Of a DNA stretch of 64,000 nucleotides, positions 24,045-34,029 are shown one piece after another. The notes under the pieces were generated by a model. The model was not told the origin of the DNA. It did not search any database and was given only the letters and a program-made list of their open reading frames with translations. A program made the position numbers and the translations under genes. Each line of letters starts with the position of its first letter. The stretch's first letter is position 1. The DNA is from Eublepharis macularius (taxonomy: Eukaryota; Chordata; Lepidosauria; Squamata; Eublepharidae), in the NCBI RefSeq assembly GCF_028583425.1, contig NC_072797.1:21796001-21860000 (forward strand), written 5' to 3'.

Positions 24045-24350
24045 CCAGCCAAGAAACTCATGTCTGAACAGAAGGTTAGCATAACGGAAGAGCTCAGGAG
24101 GCTGCTTTCGTACAGGACAGGACAGAAGTTTATTGCAATGTGTATCGTGTATATCACCTTCCTTCCACTGCTCTGTGTTCTGCCTTTGTAACCTCCTTTT
24201 TGCATTATGGTATAAAATAACATGCCTTAAACCGTTTTTTTGTTTGTTTGCATTGTTCTCCCGTTCCGTAATCCTAGTCCTATCCGCATTGTTCATAGGA
24301 GGTTTTTATATTTTGTAATCTGCTTTGAGTCCTAGTGAGAAACAAATATT
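24045..24350 (+). mobile_element. Possible LINE 3' end (L2-like)
   Basis: The tail TTGTAATCTGCTTTGAGTCC followed by GAGAAA resembles the 3' end seen at 41.7 kb and 59.2 kb. The upstream part cannot be assigned. Confidence 0.4.
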
Positions 24351-25837
24351 GCCCTCAGACCCTTTTTGCATTTCCATAATGTCAGATCCAACCATTGGTC
24401 TCTCATGGAGTTCGTCCTGATCTAAGCGAGACATGTGTGTGATAACTACTGGTGACAATCGGCACACTGTTTGTGTGCCGTTTCTCACACGCAAATGCTC
24501 TCTGCACAAGTTAATTCATCGTGTGTTAATTTTCAGGCCAATGGGAGGTCAGCATGAAAACAGTCATTGCAGCAACAAGGACTTAACCCAGCTGGCAGGC
24601 ATGCTGTTTCAACAGATAGACATTTGGCAGCACAAAGGGAGATTAGGAAAGCGTTTGTGGTCCTAATGGCAGCTGATGTAGGGACTGTAGCGTTCTGCTC
24701 TAGTTTGAAAACGTTCATAACACATTCCTACAAAACTGAAGGCAATGAAGGGCATGGAAAGGATTCTGTGAACTCACCTGAGAAGTAACCCCCCAAATTT
24801 TATACCTGGCATTTTTTTTTAGGCAACCAAGCATGTGCCCCTGAGACATTTCACCTGCTGTATCTAAATTCTTTTGACCTCCCTTGAAAAACCTTGCATG
24901 TTTCACCAGAGCGGTGGCTCACCTCCCTAACTGTTGACATGTTTCCTTTGGTGACCACTCGGATTTTAAATACATTAAAGTGCTTCAAAGGAAATGGATC
25001 AAATATTACAAACACATCCACTGGTTTGTCTGGCTCAGCGTTATCTAATCTGACTGGCCCTTCACAGTCTCAGGGCAGAGTCTTCTGACACTGGCTCCCA
25101 CAGCCCCTTTGAGTGGAGATGCTAGAGGCTGAATCCGGGGTCACGGCTGGGTCCAAGTGTTTTTGTTGCCCCAAGCAGGGTACCCCTGTTGCTTCCTCTT
25201 GCGCTTCCACTGGCCCGGTCCAAGCACAGTACCTGTGGCAAGACTGCAGGGGCTTGGCTTGGACCCACTGGTGGCGATGTAGATTCAAGAGGGGATGCCC
25301 ATTACTTCCTGCACCACCGATGGCCGAGTGCAAGCCAAGGCCCTGTGATGGCCCCTGAGTCCTCCTCATTGTGCCACCCAAAGTATTCGCTTAGCTGGCT
25401 TGGCCAGAGATCCACTCTGTTTGCAGCAAAGCCCCTCCTGGACGCTCTTTACCTTAAATGGTTCTCAAGTGGCTTAAGTGCTAAGCACTTGGCTTAACAG
25501 GGAGGGTGGAACTGGCTGCCTCTTCTATCACTCAAAACAGAGAATTCTTAAGAGATAAGCAACAGCTGTACAGAGTCATTCCATTATACTGGAGTCTCTG
25601 CGGTAATCTTATTCATTGGCTTGACAATTTCATGATAAACTGGGGGAACATCAATTTCTTGCCTAACTGTATTCACAAGCTGTTAAGAATTTCTTTATAG
25701 CACCTCAGAGTTTCCCAGCAATTTGTAACTCGCTGAGTAACAAGCAATTCCTGACAATTGTCCAAAGAGCACCAATGAATTGCAATTTGCTAACAGAAAG
25801 GGTTTCCATTCTGGGATTGGGTTGTAAAAATTAAAGA

Positions 25838-27135
25838 CGGATGTCTTTGTTTGTTTATTTCTCAATGAGATTCAAGATGGATTACCTAGTGTAAGTCAAT
25901 ATGAATGACCACTGAAATGTCCCATAACATGCAATAGGTTACAGTAACAGTCAGTACATAGCAATATAGTCTGCAGTCCCTACCCCTTCTCCAAATTATC
26001 TCTCTGAACCATTTTGATGCAGTACAGCCCTTGTACCTGTATAAAAAAACCTCCTAAATAGTTTTGCATAGTTTGCAGAAAGCCAGGACAGTGGAAGCCC
26101 CCTTAACTTCATCAAGCAGGTCATTCCACAAGGTGGGGGCCACAACAGAGAATGTGTGTGTGTGTGGACAGTTGTTGATTTTATTCATTTGCAGGGTGGT
26201 ACCTGCAGAAGGTCCTCTTCAGATGAGCAAAACTGACATGGCGGAGCATAGGGAGAGAGGCCGTCCCATTGATATGAGAGACCAAGGCCATGTGATAGCT
26301 AATGCCTTGAATTAGGCTTGGTAACTGATGGGTAGCCTGATGAGTAACTGATGAATGACTGCAGAATACATGCACGCCCCACTTAGCTGCTGATAATAAT
26401 CAAGCTGTGACATTTTGCTCTAACTGGAAGGGGAGATCTATATAGAGTGCATTACAGTAGTCTAGTCTCTCGATGTTACCAGGGCGTGGATCTAGGTAGC
26501 CAGATCAGCTGCGTCAAAGTAGGGGGCCATCTTCCAGGCTAATTTAGAAGAAGGCCTTGGCCCTTTTCACACTACTTACTTGCTTCCGGAACATCGCGAA
26601 ATGTAGCGCAAAAACCGCGGAAGATAGCGTCTTCTCACGAGAGTTTTGCGCGACATCGCGCAAAACTCTCGCGAGAAGATGCTATCTTCCATGTTTTTTG
26701 CGCTACATTTCACGATGTTCCGGAAGCAAGTAAGTAGTGTGAAAAGGGCCCTTTTTTGCAGCTGCATTAACTTGCTTCTCTAGCAGCAATGCTGGATCTA
26801 GTATAACCCAAAGGCGCTTGACCAATTCAGCAAGAGCCAATTGAACCCCATCAAAAGTGGGGAGAAGAATGTCCTTTAGGATCTCTGCTATCCCATCCAG
26901 AATTGCTTCCATTTTGTCTGGATTCAGTTTCAATTTGTTTGCTTTTAGCCATTTGATCATAGCAGTCAGGCAGCAACTCAAGAAAGACCTCTAATGACCC
27001 CCCACCCCCAGATTTTGATATGAGATATAGAGCTGAGTGTCATCCACATACTGATGATAACCAGTTCCATAGCTACAAATGAAATGATTAGCAAAGAGGT
27101 GCGGAAAATAGGGGTCTTTGCATCATTAATTCTTA
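25838..27135 (-). mobile_element. L2-like LINE, 3' part, minus strand, interrupted
   Basis: The minus-strand translation of 26703-26981 gives LTAMIKWLKANKLKLNPDKME and LVKRLWVILDPALLLEKQV, a reverse transcriptase C-terminal block typical of L2/CR1-type LINEs. Further down (26500-26060) come the tracts RLDYCNALY and LAP-like motifs with many stops. The 3' tail near 25838 (complement of TTTGTTTGTTTATTTCTC) matches the L2-like tails at 41.7 and 59.2 kb. A hairpin MITE sits at 26559-26750. Confidence 0.7.
26559..26750. mobile_element. Near-perfect hairpin MITE, CpG-rich (192 bp)
   Basis: The left arm GGCCCTTTTCACACTACTTA... is the almost exact complement of the right arm ending TAAGTAGTGTGAAAAGGGCC. 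The stem includes CTTCCGGAACATCGCGAAA and a CGCGCAAAACTCTCGCGAG centre. It interrupts an L2-like LINE. Confidence 0.85.
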
Positions 27136-27451
27136 GGATGCTATGGAAATTAGCTAGGCTTTGAGCATCTTTGCCAGATACTGGTCATCTTTGATAAATT
27201 CCACCCCAATATCTACCAGCTTCCATGTGCACTGGATTTTGTGTAGTTTTTAAAAAACATCTTAATATGGCCATAATTACCTTACTTTTTATTTACCAGG
27301 GATAAAAGTAGGACTGAAGTGAAACTATCCCTTCCCCTTTGTGATTTTTTAGTAATTCTGGAAAACCCTTTTTGATGATTTTTCTACACTGCTTGCAAAA
27401 AAGTTCATATTCATTTAGATTTCCCTCAGTTGATCTCACTTTCCCTTCCTA

Positions 27452-27596
27452 GATCCAGAGGAGTTAGCTGTGCAGCGTTAGTCTGTAGTAGCAAAATAGT
27501 AAAGAGTCCAGTAGCACCTTTAAGACCAACCAATTTTATTGTAGGATAAGCTTTCGAGATCCACAGCTCTTTTCATCAGGTGCTACTGGACTCTTT
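27452..27596 (-). mobile_element. Short Penelope-like inverted fragment
   Basis: Minus strand: CTGATGA (27579-27573), GAGCTG...CTC, GAAAGCTTATCC, then AATTTTATTG complement, GTGCTACTGGACTCTTTAC and AACTCCTCTGGATCT. Directly after the CTGATGA box a plus-strand GGTGCTACTGGACTCTTT follows, so the fragment is joined head-to-head to a piece of another terminus. The flanks are similar (TTTCCCTTC and TTTCCTTTC). Confidence 0.75.
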
Positions 27597-27835
27597 CCTT
27601 TCAGCAATCCATCAAGTAATGCTGTGATGCTAATCTGTTCACTGCAAGATTATTATTCACAAAAATGTACATCCTGCTTTTCTGAGTTGTTCAAAGAAGC
27701 TTCCAAAAATAAATTAAAACTCCAAAATCTTTAAAATTAAAGACACTGGTTTGTATCCTATGGATGTTCTGCTGACAACGATGGATCTTTTCTGCATTGC
27801 CCTTCCCCCAGCATCTTCCTGTGACCTTCCCAAAG

Positions 27836-29014
27836 GGCCAAGCTACAAGTGACGAATGACACTTGAACGGCAAGTGAACAGACTCATGTGTATTCCTCCC
27901 TGTTCACTTGCCCTCCACTTGCACTACGTGATCAAGTGGAGTGCAAGTGGAGCACAAGTGAACAGGGGCCAAATACACACTTCCCTACCTTCCGCTTTTC
28001 ATGTGCATTAATCGCGCTGGATTCTGTCCCGTAATGTCCCAGTCTGTGTTCACATCCCTTCTCTTAGTGCTGCTGCCTCGCGCTATACTTTGTCCACATC
28101 CCTGGTAGAATCATGTAATACGGGGCGGGTTTAGATCCAACGTCACCGATGATGACATCACGTTCATATTTTTTTCATTTTTTCATCAGATTTCCGCTAT
28201 AGCATTTTTTTGCTAAATTGCAATGGCGAGGCCACACCCCTGTGATGCCTGTGATTGGTTAATGTTATTCTATGCCTTCTTTGAAATCCATTGGACCATT
28301 ATTCTGACAGGCTAATTTGAACTGATATTTAAGGTGGGGGTGATCCAGACTCTCCAAACAGGCAGACTAATTATTTGACGCTTGAATGTAATATTAGAAT
28401 GACGGATTTCCGCTATAACGGTAATTTCAACAGTTAAAAAAAATTAATTTTAACAGCCACCGATATTTCCGACTGTCCGGCATCCTAAAAATGACATGGA
28501 AATGGAAATGACGCCACCCCTTGATGTCTCTGCGGGGATTTTGGAGCACCCCGATTAAGATTTATGGCCGGGATTGTGCAACAATGCTGGGAAAGTCCCC
28601 TTTAAAAGGGGGGGGAGGGCGGGCAAGCAGGCATGCTGCGGAGAGAGTGGAAAAGCTTGATAATTGCACGGCAAAGAGGGATGGTGTTCCGGAAAGGCTG
28701 CAAACATGGAAGTCGGGTGGTTTGAAGGGGGCGGTCTCCTTGTGAAATGCCTCTATTTGTCCACATCCATGGTGAGAACCGCGCAAGAGAAGCGTTTGAA
28801 CGCATGACAAATTCGTCTGAGGCGCAACGCGAAAGACGCGAGAGAATGGCGGGATTGAGGTAAGAGTATGTGAACAGCCCTCTGAGAAGCGAATAATGGG
28901 CGGGGGAAAAGCGGAAAACTTGAGACGTGTGGATTCGGCCAGGGACTCAGGGAAGAATACACGTGAGTCTGTTCACTTGCCATTCAAGTGTCATTCGTCA
29001 CTTGTAGCTTGGCC
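27836..29014. mobile_element. Long-TIR DNA element, GGCCAAGC family (1,179 bp)
   Basis: The ends GGCCAAGCTACAAGTGACGA...ACACTTGAACGGCAAGTG and their complement are inverted over about 60 bases, including TGTTCACTTGCC. Exact 5-base duplications CAAAG lie at 27831-27835 and 29015-29019. The interior of roughly 1 kb is unlike the short copies and has no convincing protein. Confidence 0.82.
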
Positions 29015-29549
29015 CAAAGTCACTGTTGATAGCTAGGGAACTCCCACATACAACAAAGCTATGGAGGTTAGGAGGATGTAGTGAGGAGGGGAATGAGATT
29101 GTTTCTACTCCATCTTCTGCCCGCAGAACCTATGATGCACACACTCCATTAAAATTATTAATTTAAAAAAGCCTAAGTTAAACTAGAGAAAAGGAAATAT
29201 AAAGCGGCTAATCAAAACAGGATTTTAAAAGCAGCAAAGCAAGCAACAGTAGCCGAGAACAGTAGATCAACTATTGGAGTAGTAAAAACAAATCATAAGT
29301 TAGAGCCATAACAAGCTCAACCAAAGGCAGAGTAAAATTTTTAAAAAGCCTTCACCTAGTGGCTACACACAAAAAGCAAAGGCAATAGGCAAGCCTCACA
29401 GAAAAGAAAATATTCCAGAGATATGGTGCCACCACCGAGAAACCTTAATTCACCACCTACTCCACCTTGGTGTGTGTGTGGGGAGGCAGGTATCTACAGT
29501 AGGGCCTCTGAAGAATATCAACAAACAGGCAGATTCATATGGGAAGTAA

Positions 29550-29765
29550 AATCAAAAAGAGTCCAGTAGCACCTTTAAGACTAACCAATTTTATTATAGC
29601 ATAAGCTTTCGAGAATCAAGTTCTCTTCATCAGATGCATCTGATGAAGAGAACTTGATTCTCGAAGGCTTATGCTATAATAAAATTGGTTAGTCTTAAAG
29701 GTGCTACTGGACTCTTTTTGATTTTGCTACTACAGACTAACATGGCTAACTCCTCTGGATCTATG
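29550..29765. mobile_element. Penelope-like inverted mini-composite
   Basis: Two terminal units are joined head-to-head at a palindrome (CTTCATCAGATGCATCTGATGAAG centre, 29624-29647). The left is on the minus strand and the right on the plus strand. Each carries CTGATGA, a short stem, GAAA or GAAG, GCTTATGCTA, AATTGGTTAGTCTTAAAGG and GTGCTACTGGACTC. Target duplications ATATGGGAAGTAA lie at 29537-29549 and 29766-29778. The right unit continues to the terminal CTCCTCTGGATC. Confidence 0.85.
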
Positions 29766-30030
29766 ATATGGGAAGTAATAATGTTTAGATAACCTGGGTC
29801 CAGACGGCATTAAAGATCAAAAACTAGTATGGTCATTACAAAACCTGATGTGAGTGCAGACCAGAAGGTAGCCACATTTTGCTCCCATCTCTGGAAAAGA
29901 GGATAAGTAGCTTTTGTGGCTCTCTTTCAGATAACTGGGCCTCTGTTCCATGTTCACACAGCTCTCTTTTTTGAACAAAATCAAAAAGAGTCCAGTAGCA
30001 CCTTTAAGACTAACCAATTTTATTTTATTG

Positions 30031-30067
30031 TAGCATAAGCTTTCGAGAATCAAGTTCTCTTCATCAG
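30031..30067 (-). ncRNA. Hammerhead-ribozyme-like motif, minus-arm copy
   Basis: Minus strand: CTGATGA (30067-30061), arm GAGAA, loop, TTCTC, GAAA (30044-30041), then GC-TTAT-GC-TA. A15.1-U16.1 and two G-C pairs form a minimal stem III. The cleavage position would be after the A of CTA. Stem I was not found upstream and one extra A sits before stem II. Confidence 0.5.
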
Positions 30068-30575
30068 ATGCCTGATCCGAACTGGTCAAATACAGAAGAG
30101 GAGGGGATGGGAAAGAAGGGGACATATATCACAACAGGACATGGTGCAATTAGTGTGAAGGCAATCAAAACATTCCTTTGCTTGTAAATGTAAACATCTC
30201 CTTTTGGTGTGGAGTCAGTTTGCCGTGTTAGTTAACCGCAGTGAAGGTATCCAATTCCTATGCAGTATAAGCCCTCGATAACCACAGCTCTCCCTGCCAG
30301 CTGCATCTGACAAAGAGAACTGTGGTCCCCGAAAGCCCACACGTACTCAGGCTGAGATAATTGACAAACAAAGCCCACACCAGGCGTCTCTGGGCTCCCC
30401 CAGACCACGCCTCTGTAAAAGAAATCTGTTACCTGTGATAATGTGATAACCATTCATAGTCTCTATTCAGTCCCAGCTTGACAGAGTCAAATTTGCATAT
30501 GAATTCTTCATCAACCGTATCTGCTCCGATGCTCTCGACCGAGACTCACACTTAAAAGATTTACAACAAGCATTT

Positions 30576-31319
30576 TTGAGACTACAGTACCCACCAAATG
30601 AAGTGAAGAAACAAATCAACAGGGCCAGACTAGTACCCAGAAACAGTCTGCTCCAGGACATACCTAAAGGAACTAACAACAGAACACCACTGGTTGTCAC
30701 CTATAGCTCCCAGCTCAAACCCATCCAACGTATCATCAGGGAGCTACAACCCATCCTGGAAAATGATACCTCTCTCTCAGAAGTCCTGGGTGGAAGACCT
30801 TTCCTTGCCTACAGACAGCCCCCCAATCTTAAACGACTTCTCACTTACAATCATGAATCGGCCAGCAGAGGCACCAGCACAGGGACCAGGCCCTGCAACA
30901 GACCCAGATGCCAGCTCTGCCCCTATATCTACCCAGGGAATACAATTACAGGACCCAATGGCATCAACTACACTGTCTCTGGCTCTTACAGCTGCTCATC
31001 CTCCAATCTGATATATGCCCTCATGTGCCAACAATGTCCTTCTGCTCTGTACATTGGACAAACCAGCCAACCTCTACGCAAAAGAATAAATGGACACAAA
31101 TCTGACATTAGAAATGGAAACGTCCAGAAACCAGTGGGAGAACACTTCAATCTACCAGGACATTCCACCAAAGACTTAAAAGTCGCTGTGGTTCAACAGA
31201 AACCCTTCAAAAACAAAATCCAACGGGAGGCTGCTGAATTGGAATTCATATGCAAATTTGACTCTGTCAAGCTGGGACTGAATAGAGACTATGAATGGTT
31301 ATCACATTATCACAGGTAA
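30576..31319 (+). CDS. Penelope-like element C-terminal fragment with GIY-YIG endonuclease
   Basis: An open frame of 247 codons, 5' truncated (the same frame extends back to about 30507 without a start). Residues 1-90 match the thumb region after the reverse transcriptase. Cysteines C107, C112, C115, C151 and C154 and histidines H190 and H196 give a metal-knuckle pattern. The GIY-YIG domain shows LIYAL (145-149), YIGQT (159-163), R168-R170, H174 and an acidic helix around E221-E223. This endonuclease type is diagnostic of Penelope-like elements. It would nick DNA for target-primed reverse transcription. No stop interrupts it, so the copy is fairly young, but without the reverse transcriptase core it cannot move by itself. 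Confidence 0.88.
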   Translation: MRLQYPPNEVKKQINRARLVPRNSLLQDIPKGTNNRTPLVVTYSSQLKPIQRIIRELQPILENDTSLSEVLGGRPFLAYRQPPNLKRLLTYNHESASRGTSTGTRPCNRPRCQLCPYIYPGNTITGPNGINYTVSGSYSCSSSNLIYALMCQQCPSALYIGQTSQPLRKRINGHKSDIRNGNVQKPVGEHFNLPGHSTKDLKVAVVQQKPFKNKIQREAAELEFICKFDSVKLGLNRDYEWLSHYHR

Positions 31320-31680
31320 CAGATTTCCTTTACAGAGGCGTGGTCTGGGGGAGCCCAGAGACGCCTGGTGTGGGCTTTGTTTGTCAATTATCTCAGCCTG
31401 AGTACGTGTGGGCTTTCGGGGACCACAGTTCTCTTTGTCAGATGCAGCTGGCAGGGAGAGCTGTGGTTATCGAGGGCTTATACTGCATAGGAATTGGATA
31501 CCTTCACTGCGGTTAACTAACACGGCAAACTGACTCCACACCAAAAGGAGATGTTTACATTTACAAGCAAAGGAATGTTTTGATTGCCTTCACACTAATT
31601 GCACCATGTCCTGTTGTGATATATGTCCCCTTCTTTCCCATCCCCTCCTCTTCTGTATTTGACCAGTTCGGATCAGGCAT

Positions 31681-31717
31681 CTGATGAAGAGAACTTGATT
31701 CTCGAAAGCTTATGCTA
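31681..31717 (+). ncRNA. Hammerhead-ribozyme-like motif, plus-arm copy
   Basis: CTGATGA (31681-31687), stem II GAGAA/TTCTC around 31690-31703, GAAA (31704-31707), minimal stem III GC-TTAT-GC and CTA (predicted cleavage after 31717). Penelope-like termini are known to carry minimal type I hammerheads, which supports the call. Stem I pairing is weak, so activity is uncertain. Confidence 0.5.
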
Positions 31718-32351
31718 CAATAAAATAAAATTGGTTAGTCTTAAAGGTGCTACTGGACTCTTTTTGATTTTGCTACTACAGACTAACACGGCTAACTCCT
31801 CTGGATCTTTTGAACAAAATAATCTCTTAAGCATTGTCTGGCTGCTTCCAAATTGTGATGAACCTAAGATCTTTTTATGTCTCCTAATTGCTACTTTGTT
31901 TACATAATTACAGCCCGCATTTGTGCTCTTTCAACGTTTGAGTAAAGGCAAAGTAGAGAAATGTATTTTTATGGCTGGAGGATTTAATTGCCTCAGTGTA
32001 AAAACTTGGACCAGTCATATTTTTAATCGAGTACAATGGCAGCTTCTTCGTCTTGGAAGAAAAATATAATGGATCTGAAGAGACCCACCAGAAGTTTTTA
32101 CAAATAATTAGGGATTTTCAAAAGCTAACTTTAGTGATGAGGTTTACATATAATTGCTTTTGTTAGGGATGGAGGAAGCAATAATAATTATGGAGGGGAC
32201 TGTACTATTCTAGGGCTGTCTTGTTTGTGCAACTCCCTGCTGCTGTATGACTGATGTTCTCTTTGTTTTACACATCAGGTAACAACATTCTGGAAGCTAC
32301 AAGGCAGTGTATATACATATACCTCTCTCAAATGAAAAAGCCAACACTTAC

Positions 32352-33401
32352 ATCACTCCAATTCCCCACTGTCCAGTAAGCATCATTGTGCAAACTGTTG
32401 GGCTCCTCTGGATATCTGGAGGCATTCAGCAATATTTCCTTGGAGGTTTCATTCTTCAGCACATTCTTGACCCACAAAAATGGGTTTTCTGTGGCTTGAG
32501 CAAGTGTTTCATTGGCAGAGGATTTCAATCTTGTTCTGTTCGAAGACCTGCCTCCTGATATTTCATGTGACGGTGGTGGGCGGATTGTGACAGGACCTGC
32601 TGTTTCAGGTGTACTTATTTGCACGTGGAACTCTTTGAGGCCTACTGTTGTCAAAGAGATACCAGCTCCTGCTAAGGGGTTACCAGAAACCTGGGTAGAA
32701 GTATCATGATGGTACACTGTTGGTGACATTTCTGAGGTGTTACCAATCATAGTAGGGGGCTCTCTTGTCAGCGGTTCACTGCGGGCATTGTCTATTGTTC
32801 CTTCACCAGTCTTGTTAGATACTGTATTAGATACTTCTGTTAAATAATTATAGCTAGGAGTAATAGTCAAAGGCACAGGGCTAATGGTAAATGAGGTCCA
32901 GTTTATGAGCCCATCTTCTGATGAGTTGTATGATTCTATGGATGCATTCTCCGCATTTTTAAAAGAAATACTTGAACGATTTGTGATAGGCCAAGGAGTG
33001 CTGTATTGCTGGGAATAATTACTGAGAACATTTAAGCCACTGGAATTACTTTGGAATATTTTTGCTTCCAGGTCTTCTTGAGAAAAGTTCATTGGGTTGA
33101 AGGGTGTGGGCATCAAAGTAACATATCTGGGCTCAGGAATTGTTGGTGTTGCAATTCTTTGGCTGGGTTTCGGGATGGGTAACTTGTCCATGGGGCCTCT
33201 TCTGGGATTACCTCCAGTTCTGATTATCTTCCCATCATGCACTTTGAAATGGGGTATCTGCAGTCTTCTGGTGATCAAACACTGCTGGAGTCCACACAGA
33301 GCTTTAGAATGAGGTTTCTTTGAAATATTACACGGCTCCCCGTTGTTTTTGGTACAAGTCACATTACGAGTACGTATTCCTCCGCCGCAGGTAACTGTAC
33401 A
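32352..33401 (-). CDS. ADAMTS12: ADAMTS12 large exon: TSR, mucin-like module and start of next TSR
   Basis: A single 1,050-base exon (350 codons, phase 0 at both ends). The acceptor is tttgcag before TGTACAGTT and the donor is GAT|gtaagt. Residues 1-45 are a TSR (CTVTCGGGIRTRNVTC through CGLQQC). Residues about 50-335 are a low-complexity Ser/Thr/Pro/Asn-rich stretch corresponding to the mucin/proteoglycan module unique to ADAMTS7 and ADAMTS12. The last residues (YWTVGNWSD) start the next TSR. Sixteen N-glycosylation sequons occur in the exon, for example NVT, NIS, NFS, NYS, NKT and NAS. The module is much less conserved than the flanking TSRs but keeps an open frame, which argues for a functional gene. 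An ATG two codons upstream of the exon start is intronic and is not a real start. Confidence 0.95.
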
Positions 33402-33632
33402 CTGCAAAACAAAGTTTAAGTCATCTGATTATTTTTTGCATACTCAAGTGAAAAATACCTAATGTGCATACATTTATAAAACTTGCCAGTCTCATTTTTT
33501 TTAAAAAAAAATCAGCGGGAAGCTTTAGCAAGAAATGCAAGTGAGAATTTTAACTAGCAGCAATTGCTCTTTGAACTTTGCAAACAGACTTCTTGGATCT
33601 ACTAAGGAAAGACAGGCAACAGTATTTCTCAG

Positions 33633-34029
33633 AGTCTCTCTACACGAGACGTCTGACACATGAAGAACATGTGTTGGGAGATGCAAAGTTAGCTGGGAAG
33701 GTAGTTTAAAGAGCCGGTGGAGCTGTGTGAAGGGGTTGTGAAATGCCAGAAGGGAAACTTCAGCCAATTATAACCTCCCTTGGTCCAAGCCTGGTTCTGG
33801 AAGGCACTTCCAGCCCATTTCCATTCTTTGCTGCCCTCTGGTTGCAATCTCACACAGGTTTAGACTGGAGAGGTGAAATTAACAGTCTTTTGGGGGCAAA
33901 TATGAAATTAACAAACCCTCTGAGGAGTGATTTCCACCAGCTCTGTCTTTTTAAACTACGCTTCCCAGCTAACATTGCGTCTCCCTACACTTGATGAACA
34001 CGCACTGAGGCGTCTTGTGTAGAGAGACT
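33633..34029. mobile_element. Long-TIR MITE, AGTCTCTCTACAC family (397 bp)
   Basis: The ends are AGTCTCTCTACACGAGACG and the complement CGTCTTGTGTAGAGAGACT. Exact 5-base duplications CTCAG lie at 33628-33632 and 34030-34034. The inner parts TTAGCTGGGAAG and CTTCCCAGCTAA also pair. Confidence 0.85.

Larger units (their letters stand above)
29982..31807. mobile_element. Penelope-like element, head-to-head inverted composite
   Basis: Minus-oriented 3' part (30506 down to 29982) is joined to a plus-oriented longer part (30507 to 31807). Both arms hold the C-terminus of the same protein, the 3' region and the terminal unit. The join lies at GAATTC (30501-30506), a palindrome present in the coding sequence of both arms. 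Exact 13-base duplications TTTTGAACAAAAT flank the whole (29969-29981, 31808-31820), so it entered as one insertion. The plus end has about 35 extra bases (CTACTACAGACTAACACGG...) absent from the minus end. Confidence 0.88.
21280..32351 (-). other. 11.1 kb ADAMTS12 intron rich in transposons
   Basis: It contains a 5S SINE, a TAGGGTTG hAT MITE, Helitron 2, an L2-like LINE with a nested hairpin, a long-TIR element and the Penelope cluster. Bases 21280-22097, 24350-25835 and 31821-32351 show nothing I recognise beyond a GC-rich stretch near 25100-25380. Confidence 0.7.
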
